From assembly GCF_004803635.1 (NCBI RefSeq), contig NZ_SSWX01000001.1, positions 62,001 through 126,000 of the forward strand: a DNA stretch of 64,000 bases, written 5' to 3'. Below are positions 52,654 through 64,000 of this stretch, piece by piece. Below the pieces are notes generated by a model, which saw nothing but the letters and a program-made list of their open reading frames with translations, did not search any database and had not been told where the DNA came from. A program made the translations under genes and the position numbers. The stretch is from Lampropedia aestuarii. GTDB lineage: Bacteria > Pseudomonadota > Gammaproteobacteria > Burkholderiales > Burkholderiaceae_C. Each line of letters begins with the position of its first letter. Positions within the stretch are counted from its first letter, which is position 1.

Positions 52654-52676
52654 CAGTCAGTTATGGCTGGCTGCCA

Positions 52677-54176
52677 TTAGCCTCTGAGTGCATTCAGAAT
52701 GGCTTCTGTACACAAGGCCATCAAGCCACCTGGAACCAGGCCCAACACCAGCATCAATGCGGCATTGATAGACAAAACGCCTTTGACATCCCAGCGTGCA
52801 CGAATCGGGCCTGCTTGTGGGTCAGCAGCATCGAAGTACATGACTTTCACAACGCGCAGGTAATAGAAAGCGCCAATCAAGGACATGATCACAGCAAACA
52901 CGGCAATCGCAATGTGGGTCACTGTACCTGTCGAGATCAAAGCTTGCAATACAGCGAACTTGGCGTAAAAACCGACCAATGGTGGGATACCAGCCATTGA
53001 GAACATGCACATCGCCATGATGCCGGCATACAAAGGGCTGCGCTGGTTCAAACCCGCCAGATCGGAGATCTGATCGGCCTCAAAACCATCACGGGCCAGC
53101 AGCAGCAAGATGCCGAAAGTCGCCAGTGTCGTCAGCACATAGGTGATGACATAGAACATCGCAGAGCCGTAAGCGGCTTGCGCAGCGTCTGCAGTGAACT
53201 CACCGCTTTGCACACCTGACATCAAGCCCAGCAGGATGAAACCTACTTGAGAGATGGTCGAGTACGCCAGCATGCGCTTGATATTGCTTTGTGCAATGGC
53301 AGCGACGTTACCGATGAACAGCGATGCAACAGCCAAGATGCCAAACATTTGCTGCCAGTCAGCGGCCAGCGGCAGCAAACCATCGACCAACAAACGGATG
53401 ATGATGCCAAAAGCGGCCAGCTTAGGCGCCGAGGCAATCAACAAGGTCACCGCAGTTGGCGCGCCGTTGTAGACGTCAGGAACCCACATATGGAATGGCA
53501 CCGCACCCAGTTTGAACGCCAAACCGGCAACCAGAAAGACCAGACCAAACACCAACACTTGCTGGTGCTCGAACAGCCCCAAGTTGATCACACGGAAAAT
53601 CTCACCAATGTCCAAGGAGCCTGTTGCGCCATAAATCATCGACATGCCATAGAGCAGGAAACCACTGGCCATCGCGCCCAGCACGAAGTACTTCATTGCC
53701 GCTTCAGTCGCTTGGCTGTCATCGCGACGCAAGGCTACCAATGCATAGCTTGACAGTGTCAGCAATTCAAGACCCAAGTAGAGCAACAGCATATTGTTGC
53801 CAGAGATCATGAAGCAAATACCCAGCAAAGAGAACAGCGACAGAGAGTACAACTCACCGCCACGCATCATGTCGCGATCAGCCGCATATGGGCGTGCGTA
53901 AATGAGCACCACCATCACACTGACGGCAGCGAAACCTTTGAGCCAGCTGGCCAAGGAATCGGCTACAAACATGTTGCCAAAACCATAAATCGTATTGGCA
54001 TTCACCGCATAGGTGAAGAACATGCCCGCCACCACCGCCAGCGTCAGCATCGTGAGCCAATGAGTGGTGTCGCGCATACGGCGCTTCTCGCCCAGATCGA
54101 CCAGCGTAATCACGCAGGACATGATCAGGAGTACAAGTTCGGGATAAACGGCTACCCAGCTATATCTGTCAATCAT
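52677..54176 (-). CDS. nuoN: NADH-quinone oxidoreductase subunit N
   Basis: An antiporter-like proton-pumping membrane subunit of complex I, 499 residues with about 14 helices. The family core includes [16 protein letters not shown] (helix 5 Glu), the broken-helix Lys of [20 protein letters not shown], and [19 protein letters not shown]. The ATG at 54174-54176 has a GAGAGAGA purine run in front. It starts 19 bases after nuoM and is the last nuo gene, as usual. Confidence 0.95.
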   Translation of the reverse strand: MIDRYSWVAVYPELVLLIMSCVITLVDLGEKRRMRDTTHWLTMLTLAVVAGMFFTYAVNANTIYGFGNMFVADSLASWLKGFAAVSVMVVLIYARPYAADRDMMRGGELYSLSLFSLLGICFMISGNNMLLLYLGLELLTLSSYALVALRRDDSQATEAAMKYFVLGAMASGFLLYGMSMIYGATGSLDIGEIFRVINLGLFEHQQVLVFGLVFLVAGLAFKLGAVPFHMWVPDVYNGAPTAVTLLIASAPKLAAFGIIIRLLVDGLLPLAADWQQMFGILAVASLFIGNVAAIAQSNIKRMLAYSTISQVGFILLGLMSGVQSGEFTADAAQAAYGSAMFYVITYVLTTLATFGILLLLARDGFEADQISDLAGLNQRSPLYAGIMAMCMFSMAGIPPLVGFYAKFAVLQALISTGTVTHIAIAVFAVIMSLIGAFYYLRVVKVMYFDAADPQAGPIRARWDVKGVLSINAALMLVLGLVPGGLMALCTEAILNALRG

Positions 54177-54195
54177 CGTTTCTCTCTCTGGGCTA

Positions 54196-55671
54196 TTACT
54201 GCAGTTTGCTTTGCGCGATGTGCGCCAGCAGGTTAACGACCGAGGTGTCCATAATGTCCGTGAATGGTTTTGGATGCACACCCATGTAAATCACGCAGAC
54301 CGCCAAAATCACCATCACCAGCATTTCGCGGCAGTTGATGTCTTGCAACTCTCTGACATGGTCGTTGGTGATATCACCCAAGTAGACCTTTTTGTACATC
54401 AAGAGCGAATACGAAGCGCCAAGAATCAGAGCCGTCGCAGCCAAGAAGCCGACTGTGAAGCTGTGCTGCACCGCGCCCAGGATCACCATCCACTCACCAA
54501 TAAAGCCTGCAGTGGCTGGCAAGCCCGCGTTGGCCATTGCAAACAGCAGTGCAAAAGCGGCGAACTTGGGCATCGTATTGACCACACCACCGTAATCAGA
54601 GATTTCACGGGTATGCATGCGGTCATACAAGACACCGATGGCCAAGAACATCGCAGCTGAAACAAAGCCGTGGGCAATCATTTGTGCAATCGCACCGGTC
54701 ATGCCCAACTGGTTGAACAGGAAAAAGCCCAAGCTGACAAAGCCCATGTGTGCAACAGATGAGTAAGCCACCAGCTTTTTCATGTCCTGCTGAACAATTG
54801 CCACCAGGCCTACGTAGATCACAGCGACCAGTGACAGGCCGATCATCAGCCATGCATATTCTTGGGCAGCATCAGGAGAAATCGGCAGCGAGAAGCGCAG
54901 GAAGCCGTAAGCGCCGAGCTTCAACATGATCGCAGCCAACACAGCAGAGCCACCAGTTGGCGCCTCTACGTGCACGTCAGGCAACCAGGTATGCACTGGC
55001 CACATTGGAATCTTCACGGCAAATGCGGCAAAGAAAGCAAAGAAAATCCAAGTCTGCTCTGTCAGCGACAAAGGCAGCGCATGCCAGCTCAGGATGTCAA
55101 AGCTGCCGCCAGAGACGTTGTACAAGTAGATCAAGGCCACCAAGGTCAACAACGAACCCAGCAAGGTATACAAGAAGAACTTGAACGCAGCATAAATCTT
55201 ACGTGGACCACCCCAGACACCGATGATCAAATACATCGGAATCAGCGTGGCTTCAAAGAACACGTAAAACAACATGCCATCGAGCGCTGTGAAGACACCA
55301 ACCATCAAGCCAGACAAAATCAAGAATGCAGCCATGTACTGGTTGACACGCTCGGTGATGCTCTGCCAGGAAGCAATCACCACGATGACCGTGATGAACG
55401 CTGTCAAAGGCACAAACCAGAACGACAAACCATCAACACCCAGGTAGTAGTGGACATTGAAGCTGGAGATCCACAGTGCTTTTTCAACAAACTGCATTTG
55501 CGCAGTTTGCGTGTCAAAGCCTGTGTAGAGCGGCACCGTCACTAGCAGGCCCACAATCGAGCCAACCAACGCCAGCCAGCGCACCATATTGGCATGCCCA
55601 GGTTTATTGAGGGGCAGCAGCAAGACACCCACCACAATGGGCACCCAAATCGCGAGACTTAACCAAGCCAT
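54196..55671 (-). CDS. nuoM: NADH-quinone oxidoreductase subunit M
   Basis: An antiporter-like proton-pumping subunit, 491 residues, about 14 helices. Key sites: Glu in [20 protein letters not shown], Lys/His of [20 protein letters not shown], and [25 protein letters not shown] precedes the ATG. It starts 13 bases after nuoL. Confidence 0.95.
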   Translation of the reverse strand: MAWLSLAIWVPIVVGVLLLPLNKPGHANMVRWLALVGSIVGLLVTVPLYTGFDTQTAQMQFVEKALWISSFNVHYYLGVDGLSFWFVPLTAFITVIVVIASWQSITERVNQYMAAFLILSGLMVGVFTALDGMLFYVFFEATLIPMYLIIGVWGGPRKIYAAFKFFLYTLLGSLLTLVALIYLYNVSGGSFDILSWHALPLSLTEQTWIFFAFFAAFAVKIPMWPVHTWLPDVHVEAPTGGSAVLAAIMLKLGAYGFLRFSLPISPDAAQEYAWLMIGLSLVAVIYVGLVAIVQQDMKKLVAYSSVAHMGFVSLGFFLFNQLGMTGAIAQMIAHGFVSAAMFLAIGVLYDRMHTREISDYGGVVNTMPKFAAFALLFAMANAGLPATAGFIGEWMVILGAVQHSFTVGFLAATALILGASYSLLMYKKVYLGDITNDHVRELQDINCREMLVMVILAVCVIYMGVHPKPFTDIMDTSVVNLLAHIAQSKLQ

Positions 55672-55684
55672 TTTTATTGTTCTC

Positions 55685-57697
55685 CTAGTAGTTCCGCCAC
55701 ACGAAATACGTCATGAGCGCGAACACACCCAGAATCATGACCAACGCATAGTAATAAATGAAACCGGATTGGAACTTACGCACGATGCCAGAGAGCCAAC
55801 CCACCATTCTCCAAGAACCATTGACCACGGTACCGTCGATGATTTTTTGATCACCGACTTTCCAGAACACCTTACCGAGCTTCATGAATCCACCTGCGAA
55901 TACATTGATCCACAGTTTGTCCATGTAGTACTTCTCTTCCAGCAACTTGTTGATCGGGCTGAGCGTGCGCTGAACAGCAGCTGGCAAAGCCGGATTGATC
56001 AAGTAGCAGTACCAAGCGGCAAGCACACCTGCCAAGGCCAACCAGAACGGTGCAGTCCAAATCGCATGCATGGTCATGCCCATGACAGAGGTGAATTCTT
56101 CACGCAGCACGGCCATTGCTGGGTGGCCATTCACATCGGCAAAGGTCACACCGTCAAAGAACTCACCGAACAGGAAACCAATGACCAAGTAACCGGCAGC
56201 AATTGAAGGAATCGCCAACAACATCAGTGGCACGGTAACAACCCATGGTGACTCATGCGGTTTGCTGTCATGGCCATGATCATCATGGTGGTGCTCATGC
56301 GCATGCGGATCTTGGTCATAGCGCTCTGGACCCCAGAACACCAGGAAGTACATGCGGAACGAATAGAACGCAGTGATAAATACACCAGACAAAACGGCCC
56401 AGTAAGCAATGTCAGCAGCCCACAGATTGCTCGAATGCACTGCAGCGATGATCGCATCTTTTGAATAGAAGCCTGCGAACAAAGGAGTACCGATCAAGGC
56501 CAGCGAACCAATCAACGAAGTCCAGTGGGTGATTGGCATGTATTTGCGCAAGCCGCCCATATAACGCATGTCTTGGTTGTGGTGCACCCCCATGATGACC
56601 GAGCCAGCACCCAAGAACAGCAATGCTTTGAAGAACGCGTGGGTCATCAAGTGGAATACGGCGACGTTGTAAGCCGAAGCTCCCAAAGCCACTGTCATGT
56701 AACCGAGCTGCGAGAGTGTCGAGTAGGCCACCACACGCTTGATGTCGTTTTGAATCAAGCCCAAAAGACCCATGAAGAAAGCAGTGATCGCGCCGATGAT
56801 CATGATGAAGTTCAGCGCAGTATCCGACAACTCATACAGTGGGGAGAAACGCGCCACCATGAAAATGCCTGCAGTCACCATCGTCGCGGCGTGAATCAGC
56901 GCCGAGATAGGTGTTGGGCCTTCCATAGAATCAGGCAGCCAGACATGCAAAGGAAACTGGGCCGATTTACCCATCGCACCGATGAACAAACAGATCAGCG
57001 CAGCAGTCAACAAGCTCCAATCCGTACCAGGCACGACCTGACCGATCAGCTGGTCTTTTTGTGCAAACAGCTCGCTATAGCTGAATGTATTGGTGCTGGC
57101 CACCAGCAGGCCAATACCCAAGATGAAGCCGAAGTCACCAACACGGTTGACCAGGAAGGCCTTCAAGTTGGCAAACACTGCGGTGGATTTGGTGTACCAG
57201 AAACCAATCAGCAAATACGACACCAGGCCCACAGCTTCCCAACCGAAGAACAGTTGCAGCATGTTGTTGCTCATCACCAGCATCAACATCGAGAAGGTGA
57301 ACAGCGAGATGTATGAGAAGAAGCGGTTATAGCCCTCGTCTTCGTGCATGTAGCCAATGGTGTAGATGTGCACCATCAAGGACACAAACGTCACCACCAC
57401 CATCATCATGGCTGAGAGCGAGTCGATCTGGAAGCCCACTTCCATCACCAAATTGCCCAGAACAGCCCACTGGTAGAGCGTTTCATTGAAAACTGGCGCG
57501 CCGTTGAGCACTTTCCACAAAGTCATCAAAGAGATCATCAGCGCAATGAATACGCCGGCAATCGTGATGCTGTGGCTGGCTTTACGGCCAAGTTTATTGC
57601 CCCCCATCTTGGTGCCGAAGATACCAACGATGGCTGAGCCGATCAGTGGTGCCATAGGCACCCAAATCAGCGTGGAAGCGGAGAGTGTAGGAGTCAT
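55685..57697 (-). CDS. nuoL: NADH-quinone oxidoreductase subunit L
   Basis: The distal proton-pumping subunit of complex I, 670 residues with about 16 helices and the C-terminal lateral helix running along the membrane arm. Sites: FFGWEAVGLVSYLLIGFWY, KSAQFPLHVWLPDSMEGPTP and IKRVVAYSTLSQLGYMTVAL. A His/Asp-rich loop (DPHAHEHHHDDHGHDSKPHE, about 470-490) is longer than in enterobacteria but common in Burkholderiales. AGAGGG precedes the ATG. Confidence 0.95.
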   Translation of the reverse strand: MTPTLSASTLIWVPMAPLIGSAIVGIFGTKMGGNKLGRKASHSITIAGVFIALMISLMTLWKVLNGAPVFNETLYQWAVLGNLVMEVGFQIDSLSAMMMVVVTFVSLMVHIYTIGYMHEDEGYNRFFSYISLFTFSMLMLVMSNNMLQLFFGWEAVGLVSYLLIGFWYTKSTAVFANLKAFLVNRVGDFGFILGIGLLVASTNTFSYSELFAQKDQLIGQVVPGTDWSLLTAALICLFIGAMGKSAQFPLHVWLPDSMEGPTPISALIHAATMVTAGIFMVARFSPLYELSDTALNFIMIIGAITAFFMGLLGLIQNDIKRVVAYSTLSQLGYMTVALGASAYNVAVFHLMTHAFFKALLFLGAGSVIMGVHHNQDMRYMGGLRKYMPITHWTSLIGSLALIGTPLFAGFYSKDAIIAAVHSSNLWAADIAYWAVLSGVFITAFYSFRMYFLVFWGPERYDQDPHAHEHHHDDHGHDSKPHESPWVVTVPLMLLAIPSIAAGYLVIGFLFGEFFDGVTFADVNGHPAMAVLREEFTSVMGMTMHAIWTAPFWLALAGVLAAWYCYLINPALPAAVQRTLSPINKLLEEKYYMDKLWINVFAGGFMKLGKVFWKVGDQKIIDGTVVNGSWRMVGWLSGIVRKFQSGFIYYYALVMILGVFALMTYFVWRNY

Positions 57698-57715
57698 TGT
57701 TGTTATCCCTCTGCC

Positions 57716-58024
57716 TTAGCCCTTGAGTGTCGTCAAATCATCAGCGCTGATGCTGGTGCGAGCGCGGAAGAGCTGCACCAAAATAGCCAAACCGATCGCC
57801 GCTTCAGCAGCAGCCACGGTCATGATGAAGAACACAAAGACCTGGCCATGCAGATCGCCCAAAAAGTACGAAAAGGCCACAAAATTCATGTTCACAGCCA
57901 AGAGCATCAACTCAATGGCCATCAACAGAACAATCAGGTTTTTGCGGTTGAGAAAAATCCCAACCACGGAAATTGCAAAAAGAATGGCCCCCAGTGACAG
58001 GAAGTGGCCCAACGACAAACTCAT
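57716..58024 (-). CDS. nuoK: NADH-quinone oxidoreductase subunit K
   Basis: A small membrane subunit of complex I, 102 residues and three helices, with the conserved helix-2 Glu in [19 protein letters not shown] and the helix-3 Glu in [13 protein letters not shown] that help carry protons. Its ATG overlaps the nuoJ stop codon (ATGA). Confidence 0.95.
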   Translation of the reverse strand: MSLSLGHFLSLGAILFAISVVGIFLNRKNLIVLLMAIELMLLAVNMNFVAFSYFLGDLHGQVFVFFIMTVAAAEAAIGLAILVQLFRARTSISADDLTTLKG

Positions 58025-58683
58025 GGCTTCACCTCACCTTGTACTGCATCGCTTTGGGTTTGAGTAGATTCGACTGGCTCGGCTTTTTTGACCGCAGCCA
58101 TTTTCACAATGCGTACGCGGTCTTTGGCCTTGACTGCAATTTGCAATGCCGGATCAGTCATTTTGTTGTCTTCGCGCTTGCGCAGTGTCAGTGCAATCGC
58201 CGCAATCATACCGACCAGCAAAATCACACCCGCCACTTGGACTGGCAGAACATACTCGGTGTACATCAAGATGCCCAGCTCTTTGGTGTTGTTGTAGTCA
58301 GGGTTGATCGCAATCAATTCGCCAGCTGCATCGGTGCTTGGGAAACCAATCCACAACACCGCAATCATTTGGCCAACGATGACAGCAAAAATCAGCAAAG
58401 CCAATGGCAAGTGCTTTTTCAATGAGCCCTGCAAACGCTCAATACGGATATCCAGCATCATCACAACGAACAGGAACAGCACCATCACCGCTCCCAAATA
58501 CACCATCACCAGCAAGATCGCCAGAAACTCTGCGCGCATCAGCAACCAAATGCCAGCCGCTTGAGAAAAGGCAAAAATCAGGTAGAGCACGGCATGCACA
58601 GGATTGCGTGCCGTGATGACGCGCACTGCTGAAAATAGCAGTACGGCAGCGAACAAATAGAAAAATATGGTTCTGACGTCCAT
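58021..58683 (-). CDS. nuoJ: NADH-quinone oxidoreductase subunit J
   Basis: A membrane subunit of complex I, 220 residues, five helices ([20 protein letters not shown], then [18 protein letters not shown], with [20 protein letters not shown] as the broken helix 3). The C-terminal soluble tail is longer than in Escherichia coli. The ATG at 58681-58683 is preceded by an AGAG stretch. It is separated from nuoI by 156 bases, the only real gap in this operon. Confidence 0.94.
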   Translation of the reverse strand: MDVRTIFFYLFAAVLLFSAVRVITARNPVHAVLYLIFAFSQAAGIWLLMRAEFLAILLVMVYLGAVMVLFLFVVMMLDIRIERLQGSLKKHLPLALLIFAVIVGQMIAVLWIGFPSTDAAGELIAINPDYNNTKELGILMYTEYVLPVQVAGVILLVGMIAAIALTLRKREDNKMTDPALQIAVKAKDRVRIVKMAAVKKAEPVESTQTQSDAVQGEVKP

Positions 58684-58839
58684 CTCTGTGTTCTCTTCGG
58701 CCCTTGAACAAGGCGATTCATTTAGAAGATGTGGCACACAACAAGGCACCAACCCCCTTGACGTTTGTGACCTCAATACGGAATGCAAGCGCGACGCCTA
58801 CACACTGAAACTGTGTTTGCATGCAGCGCCGCATTTTCA
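58684..58839 (-). other. Spacer between nuoI and nuoJ
   Basis: 156 bases with no reading frame worth calling. All other nuo junctions in the window are 19 bases or less or overlap. It could hold an internal promoter or an RNA-processing site; no convincing motif was recognised. Confidence 0.4.
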
Positions 58840-59376
58840 TCAACGGTAAGGCGCATCCGCTGCCTTGGCTGCGGCGATGTCCTTTTCATAGCGATCGCCA
58901 ACAGCGAGCAGCATTTCTTTGGTGAAATACAGGTCACCGCGTTTTTCGCCGTGGTATTCGAGAATTTGCGTCTCCACAATCGAATCAACCGGGCAGCTTT
59001 CTTCGCAGAAGCCGCAGAAAATGCATTTGGTCAAATCGATGTCGTAGCGTGTCGTGCGGCGTGAACCATCGTCACGCACATCGGACTCAATGGTGATCGC
59101 CATTGCTGGGCAGACTGCTTCACACAGTTTGCAAGCAATGCAGCGCTCTTCGCCATTTTCATAACGGCGCAACGCATGCAGACCACGAAAACGAGGTGAC
59201 AGCGGTGTTTTTTCCTCAGGAAACTGCACCGTAACGTGGCGACTCATTGCGTAGCGCCCAGTCAAAGCCATGCCCTTGAACAACTCCCAGAGCATAAAGC
59301 TCTTAAAGAAGTCTTTCAACGAGAAGGCACTTTGTGGGGCAACTTGCGCCACTTTTTCTTCAGTAGTAACAGCCAT
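58840..59376 (-). CDS. nuoI: NADH-quinone oxidoreductase subunit I
   Basis: The ferredoxin-like subunit carrying clusters N6a and N6b, 178 residues. Two [4Fe-4S] motifs: [12 protein letters not shown] and [12 protein letters not shown]. The N-terminal helices ([20 protein letters not shown]) anchor it to the membrane arm. GGAG lies before the ATG. It starts 12 bases after nuoH. Confidence 0.95.
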   Translation of the reverse strand: MAVTTEEKVAQVAPQSAFSLKDFFKSFMLWELFKGMALTGRYAMSRHVTVQFPEEKTPLSPRFRGLHALRRYENGEERCIACKLCEAVCPAMAITIESDVRDDGSRRTTRYDIDLTKCIFCGFCEESCPVDSIVETQILEYHGEKRGDLYFTKEMLLAVGDRYEKDIAAAKAADAPYR

Positions 59377-59388
59377 CGTATCGCTCCA

Positions 59389-60450
59389 TCAGTGCCAGAT
59401 GTTCAGTGGCGAGAACAACCAAGCGCCAACCACTACTACCCAAATCAGGGTCACAGGGATGAAAATTTTCCAGCCCAAGCGCATCACCTGGTCATAACGG
59501 AAACGTGGGAATGTACCGCGAATCCAGATAAACCAGCTGACGATCACGGAAGCTTTCAGACCCAGCCAGATCCAGCCTGGAATAAAGTCCAGGAATGCCA
59601 CTGGAGAGCTCCAGCCACCCAAGAACAAGACCGCACCCAGGAACGAAACGAGCCAGATGCTGGCGTACTCGGCCAGGAAGAAGATCGCAAAGCCCATGCC
59701 GGAGTATTCCACCATGTGACCAGCCACGATCTCGCCTTCGCTCTCAACCATATCGAATGGTGGGCGATTGGTTTCAGCCACGACCGAGATCATGTAGACA
59801 CCAAATAAAGGCAGCAGCGGCAACCAGTTCCAGGACAGGAAGTTCAGCCCCTTATCAGCAAACCAGCCAACTTCCTGAACACGCACGATCTCAGAGAGGT
59901 TCATGCTGCCAGTGACCATCACAACAGCCAAGAAGCAAAAGCCCAAAGCAATCTCGTAGCTGATCATTTGCGCAGAAGCGCGGATCGCCCCCAGGAATGG
60001 GTATTTGGAGTTGGACGCCCAACCGGCAATGATCACACCGTACACCTCGATTGAGGTAATCGCCATGACCAGCAGCACACCTGCATGGACGTTGGCCAGT
60101 GCCAAATCAGGACCAAAAGGAATCACCACCCACGCAGCCAAGGCTGGCATGATGGCCATCACAGGCCCCAGCAGATACAACTTATAGCTGGCAGCCGTTG
60201 GACGGATCAGCTCTTTGGTCAACAGCTTCAAGCCGTCAGCCAATGGCTGCAGCAAACCCCATGGACCCAAACGGTTGGGGCCGTAGCGCACCTGAATCCA
60301 ACCGAGCAGCTTACGCTCCCACAATGTCAAGTACGCCACAGCGATCATCAACGGCGCCACGATGGCGATGATCTTGATCAAGTTCCAAATCACTGGCCAA
60401 GCAATGCCACCCAACGTGGCTGCGCCCCAGTTATAGAAAGAGTCCATCAT
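59389..60450 (-). CDS. nuoH: NADH-quinone oxidoreductase subunit H
   Basis: The membrane subunit at the quinone site, 353 residues and eight helices. Conserved loops: [40 protein letters not shown] and [20 protein letters not shown]. The first of two ATGs overlaps the nuoG stop codon. Confidence 0.96.
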   Translation of the reverse strand: MMDSFYNWGAATLGGIAWPVIWNLIKIIAIVAPLMIAVAYLTLWERKLLGWIQVRYGPNRLGPWGLLQPLADGLKLLTKELIRPTAASYKLYLLGPVMAIMPALAAWVVIPFGPDLALANVHAGVLLVMAITSIEVYGVIIAGWASNSKYPFLGAIRASAQMISYEIALGFCFLAVVMVTGSMNLSEIVRVQEVGWFADKGLNFLSWNWLPLLPLFGVYMISVVAETNRPPFDMVESEGEIVAGHMVEYSGMGFAIFFLAEYASIWLVSFLGAVLFLGGWSSPVAFLDFIPGWIWLGLKASVIVSWFIWIRGTFPRFRYDQVMRLGWKIFIPVTLIWVVVVGAWLFSPLNIWH

Positions 60451-62639
60451 GCATTCACCTCTTCTGCATTGGCACGAGGCGCAGATGCTTGAATCTGTCC
60501 TTCCAACTCAACCTCAACTCCAGCCAACGCACCCAATTGGCCATCTTTAGTGGCCTGCAATGCAGGAGCGCGGCGTACCAAGCCATCCAACTGGTACATG
60601 CTTGCAACCACGGGTGCTGCTGTTGCTTCCTGGATTTGCGCATCAACCGCACCAGCAGCGTTACTCAGCAGCTGTGCCGGCACAAATGCAGGCTTGTCCG
60701 CACCAACACACTGGGCAAGCACTTGCTGCGAATCTTCGTAATCAAACCCTGGCACACCCAGCAGGTTGCCCAAGACGCGCAGGACTTTCCACGCTGGACG
60801 GGTTTCAGCCAATGGCTTGACCACCGCGTGGAAGCTCTGCAGTCGGCCTTCAGCGTTAACAAAGCTGCCCGAGGTTTCCGTGAACGGCGAGATTGGCAGC
60901 AAGACGTCAGAGAACTCCAAGTTCGTTTTGAACGGGCTCAGGGTCACAACCATCTCGGCTTTTTGCAGGCCTGCAACGGCAGCTTGACCAGCAGCGCTAT
61001 CAAATTGCGGCTCAGTATTGAGCAGCACAACCGCTTTCGAACCACCGTCAAGGATTTGCTTGGCGTTCAAACCACCCTTTTGAGGTGTCGCACCAACCCA
61101 TTGCGCACCGACAGTATTGGCCGCTTCGGTCAAGAAACCCACCGATGCACCAATCTGTTCGCCCAGCCAGTTGGCCAAACGCAAAATCGCTGTGGCACGC
61201 GCATGGTGTGCAACGGCATTGCCGAGCAAAATCGCTTTGGCACCCGTGCCTGCCAGCAATTGCTTGGCTACAGCGGCGTCTTCGGCTTGTGCTTGGGTCC
61301 CGACTGGCGAGGCCACGCCTTTTTCAGCGGCAACGGCAGCCACCAACTGCGACAAGCGTGTCAGCCATTGCGTAGCTGGCAGTGTCCAGGCCTTGGCCAA
61401 TGGCATCGCCCAGTCGTAAGCGGCCTCTGCAAATGAATAGACCTGTGCCCCTGCCTTGGTGGCTTCGCGCAAACGCAATGCAAACAGAGGGTGCTCTTTG
61501 CGGATGTTTGAGCCAATCACCACTGCCTGGCCCAGAGACGACAGCGATGCAATCGACGTACCCAGCCAGCGCACACCTTGTGCTGATTCAAAATCAGCAT
61601 GGCGCAGGCGGTAGTCGATGCTGTCACTGCCCAGACCGTTGATCAATTGTTTCGTCAGGAACAGCTCTTCCAGAGTGCTGTGTGGGCTTACCAAAGCGCC
61701 AATACTGCCAGCACCGTGGTCATTTTTGATTTGTTTGAAACCGTTGGCGACGTATTCCAAGGCTTGTTGCCAAGACACCTCATGCCATTGGCCGCCTTGC
61801 TTGACCATTGGCGTGGTCAAACGGTCAGCGCCATTCAAAGCTTCATAAGAGAAGCGATCACGGTCAGCAATCCAGCACTCGTTCACCGCTTCGTTCTCGA
61901 ATGGCAGCACGCGCATGACTTTGTGGTTTTTGACCTGAACAATCAGGTTCGCGCCAGACGAGTCGTGCGCAGCGATCGATTTGCGGCGTGACAACTCCCA
62001 AGTGCGGGCGCTGTAGCGGAATGGCTTGCTGGTCAAGGCACCAACTGGGCAAATATCGATCATATTGCCAGACAGTTCCGAGTCGACCGTATCGCCACGC
62101 ACTGTGGTGATTTCTGCATGCTCACCACGGTTGATCATGCCCAGCTCCATGACGCCAGCCACTTCCTGACCAAAGCGCACGCAGCGGGTGCATTGAATGC
62201 AGCGGCTCATCTCTTCCATCGAGATCAGCGGGCCGACATTTTTATGCAGTACTACACGTTTTTCTTCTTGGTAGCGCGAGCTGCCTTGGCCATAACCGAC
62301 GGCCAAATCTTGCAGCTGGCATTCGCCACCTTGGTCGCAGATCGGGCAGTCCAACGGGTGGTTAATCAGCAGAAACTCCATCACAGACTGCTGGGCCTGG
62401 ACGGCCTTGGCGCTGCTGGTATGCACAACCATGCCTTGCGTGACTGGTGTCGCGCAGGCCGGCAAGGCTTTAGGGGCTTTTTCCACGTCCACCAAGCACA
62501 TGCGGCAGTTGGCGGCGATGGATAGTTTTTTGTGGTAGCAAAAATGGGGAATGTAGGTGCCGGCTTTCTCAGCAGCATGCATGATCATGCTGCCTTCTTG
62601 CACTTCAACCTTTTTGCCGTCCAGTTGGATTTCAACCAT
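60447..62639 (-). CDS. nuoG: NADH-quinone oxidoreductase subunit G
   Basis: The large peripheral-arm subunit, 730 residues. An N-terminal [2Fe-2S] domain ([20 protein letters not shown]), a His-Cys3 [4Fe-4S] cluster with [14 protein letters not shown], the [4Fe-4S] [14 protein letters not shown], then a molybdopterin-oxidoreductase-like domain without cofactor residues. GGAG lies ten bases before the ATG. It overlaps nuoH by four bases. Confidence 0.95.
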   Translation of the reverse strand: MVEIQLDGKKVEVQEGSMIMHAAEKAGTYIPHFCYHKKLSIAANCRMCLVDVEKAPKALPACATPVTQGMVVHTSSAKAVQAQQSVMEFLLINHPLDCPICDQGGECQLQDLAVGYGQGSSRYQEEKRVVLHKNVGPLISMEEMSRCIQCTRCVRFGQEVAGVMELGMINRGEHAEITTVRGDTVDSELSGNMIDICPVGALTSKPFRYSARTWELSRRKSIAAHDSSGANLIVQVKNHKVMRVLPFENEAVNECWIADRDRFSYEALNGADRLTTPMVKQGGQWHEVSWQQALEYVANGFKQIKNDHGAGSIGALVSPHSTLEELFLTKQLINGLGSDSIDYRLRHADFESAQGVRWLGTSIASLSSLGQAVVIGSNIRKEHPLFALRLREATKAGAQVYSFAEAAYDWAMPLAKAWTLPATQWLTRLSQLVAAVAAEKGVASPVGTQAQAEDAAVAKQLLAGTGAKAILLGNAVAHHARATAILRLANWLGEQIGASVGFLTEAANTVGAQWVGATPQKGGLNAKQILDGGSKAVVLLNTEPQFDSAAGQAAVAGLQKAEMVVTLSPFKTNLEFSDVLLPISPFTETSGSFVNAEGRLQSFHAVVKPLAETRPAWKVLRVLGNLLGVPGFDYEDSQQVLAQCVGADKPAFVPAQLLSNAAGAVDAQIQEATAAPVVASMYQLDGLVRRAPALQATKDGQLGALAGVEVELEGQIQASAPRANAEEVNA

Positions 62640-62654
62640 TTGTGACTTTCTCCA

Positions 62655-64000
62655 TCAGGCGGCCGCGCGTTGTGCGGCGTTAGCGGCTGCGGCTGCCGCA
62701 ATGGCCCCCGCCATACCAGGCAAGACCGGGTCTGTTGGCGCAGGTGGCTGCGCCTTGGCGATCAAAGCCTCAAATTCAGGGCGGAAATGCTTGAGCATCG
62801 CACGCACGGGCATTGCTGCAGCATCACCCAAGGCGCAAATCGTACGACCTTGGATATTGCCTGCAACGTTGTCAAGCAGCTCCAAATCGCCTGGCCTGCC
62901 TTGACCTTCCAAAATACGGTGCACGACACGCGACAGCCAGCCTGTGCCTTCACGACAAGGCGTGCATTGACCGCAGGATTCATGGGCGTAGAAATATGAC
63001 AGACGAGCCAAGGACTCCACCATGCAGCGTGAGTCGTCCATGACGATCACTGCACCAGAGCCCAGCATCGAGCCGGCCTTGGCGATGGAGTCGTAATCCA
63101 TCGTGCACTCCATCATCATGTCAGCAGGAACCACCGGAGACGAAGAACCGCCAGGAATCACAGCCTTGAGTTTGCGACCTGGGCGCATGCCACCGGCCAA
63201 CTCCAGCAGTTTGGCAAATGGCGTGCCCATTGGCACTTCGTAGTTGCCTGGCAATTGCACGTCGCCACTGACCGAATAAATTTTGGTGCCGCCATTATTC
63301 GGCTTGCCGCACTCCAGATACGCTTTGCCGCCGTTGCGCACAATCCATGGCACAGCTGCAAAGGTTTCGGTGTTGTTGATGGTAGTGGGCTTGCCGTACA
63401 GGCCAAAGCTGGCTGGGAACGGCGGCTTGAATCGTGGTTGGCCTTTTTTGCCTTCCAGCGACTCCAGCAAAGCGGTTTCTTCACCGCAGATATAAGCACC
63501 AAAACCATGGTGGGCGTGCAGCTGAAAGCTCAGCGAAGAACCCAGAATATTCTCGCCCAGGTAGCCTGCGGCGCGCGCCTCTTCCAAAGCAGCTTCAAAG
63601 CGTTCATACACCTCGAAAATTTCGCCATGGATGTAGTTGTAGCCCACGCTTGCGCCCATGGTGTAGCCGGCAATGATCATGCCTTCAATCACGATGTGCG
63701 GATTGAACATCAGGATGTCACGGTCTTTGCAAGTCCCAGGTTCACCCTCGTCCGAGTTGCAGACCACGTATTTTTGGCCTGGGAATGAGCGCGGCATGAA
63801 GCTCCACTTCAAGCCTGTCGGGAAACCCGCACCACCGCGACCACGCAAGCCTGACTCTTTCAACGTGGCAATCATGTCGTCCTGCGACAGACCCGCACCA
63901 CCGTCCTTGGCCAGGACTTTTTTCAAGGCCTGGTAGCCGCCACGTGCCTCATAGTCCTTGATCGACCAGTTGTGGCCGTTCAAACCATCCAAAATTTGTG
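62655..64000 (-). CDS. nuoF: NADH-quinone oxidoreductase subunit F (partial, 5' end beyond the window)
   Basis: The NADH- and FMN-binding subunit. The frame is open to the window edge; the visible part begins ...[18 protein letters not shown], which is normally about 20 residues into the protein, so only a short N-terminus is missing. Sites: [15 protein letters not shown] (FMN/NADH), [20 protein letters not shown], and the N3 cluster cysteines in [16 protein letters not shown] at 63990 is not the start because the family sequence continues through it. nuoG follows after 15 bases. Confidence 0.95.
   Translation of the reverse strand, partial: QILDGLNGHNWSIKDYEARGGYQALKKVLAKDGGAGLSQDDMIATLKESGLRGRGGAGFPTGLKWSFMPRSFPGQKYVVCNSDEGEPGTCKDRDILMFNPHIVIEGMIIAGYTMGASVGYNYIHGEIFEVYERFEAALEEARAAGYLGENILGSSLSFQLHAHHGFGAYICGEETALLESLEGKKGQPRFKPPFPASFGLYGKPTTINNTETFAAVPWIVRNGGKAYLECGKPNNGGTKIYSVSGDVQLPGNYEVPMGTPFAKLLELAGGMRPGRKLKAVIPGGSSSPVVPADMMMECTMDYDSIAKAGSMLGSGAVIVMDDSRCMVESLARLSYFYAHESCGQCTPCREGTGWLSRVVHRILEGQGRPGDLELLDNVAGNIQGRTICALGDAAAMPVRAMLKHFRPEFEALIAKAQPPAPTDPVLPGMAGAIAAAAAANAAQRAAA

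Noticed and set aside
1-64000. CRISPR arrays, prophage, toxin-antitoxin or classic restriction-modification systems
   Set aside because: No regularly spaced repeats, integrase, transposase, phage structural genes, methylase or recognisable toxin-antitoxin pair could be found in either strand.

Overview
The window looks like a chromosomal segment of a betaproteobacterium of the order Burkholderiales, most like Comamonadaceae. The evidence is protein style and gene content (LysM-dprA, SWIB protein, divergent rne/rluC, grxD, DUF1178 beside a nuo operon), moderately high GC and ordinary housekeeping spacing. There are no rRNA or tRNA genes, no CRISPR array, and no phage or transposase genes. The ends cut through a LysM-type protein (left) and nuoF (right).

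Layout: 0-4.2 kb holds the tail of a LysM protein, dprA, apbC/mrp and a membrane-anchored Mrr-like nuclease-fold protein. 4.2-8.3 kb is a siderophore-iron ABC importer (binding protein, two permeases, ATPase) behind a good Fur box. 8.9-13.4 kb has a SWIB protein, a quinone oxidoreductase, an SDR protein lacking the usual Tyr/Lys, and the TctAB carboxylate transporter permeases. 13.9-16.1 kb is a membrane sensor with a ruined GGDEF domain. 16.2-22.9 kb is an ugp-type glycerol-3-phosphate importer with a DeoR-type regulator, a divergent metallophosphodiesterase and a HAD phosphatase. 23.2-25.0 kb carries a prolyl-4-hydroxylase-like oxygenase and yaaA. 25.2-33.4 kb is a czcCBA heavy-metal efflux operon divergent from czcRS. 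33.7-39.3 kb has rne, rluC and grxD. 39.6-45.4 kb holds a truncated haemoglobin, a chemoreceptor, and a Fur-boxed pair made of an MFS exporter and a 2,3-dihydroxybenzoate-AMP ligase. 45.8-51.4 kb contains convergent ompR and envZ and a GGDEF-EAL protein. 51.9 kb to the end is DUF1178 and nuoN to nuoF of respiratory complex I, all on the minus strand.

Working links: the two Fur-boxed loci would both respond to iron limitation, one importing a siderophore and the other probably activating a catechol and exporting a product. The ugp importer, phosphodiesterase and phosphatase fit phosphodiester and phosphate scavenging. czcRS should control czcCBA, and a near-perfect palindrome lies between them.

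The most unusual element is a family of dispersed, non-coding, terminal-inverted-repeat sequences (ends read agagcctgttcaaagtctc). There are at least nine full, deleted or solo-end copies. Several abut genes so tightly that the stop codon of the gene is the first three bases of the repeat. They look like non-autonomous mobile (MITE-like) elements. I do not see a complete, obviously new multi-gene system; the repeat family, the degenerate GGDEF sensor and the isolated DHB-AMP ligase locus are the best leads.
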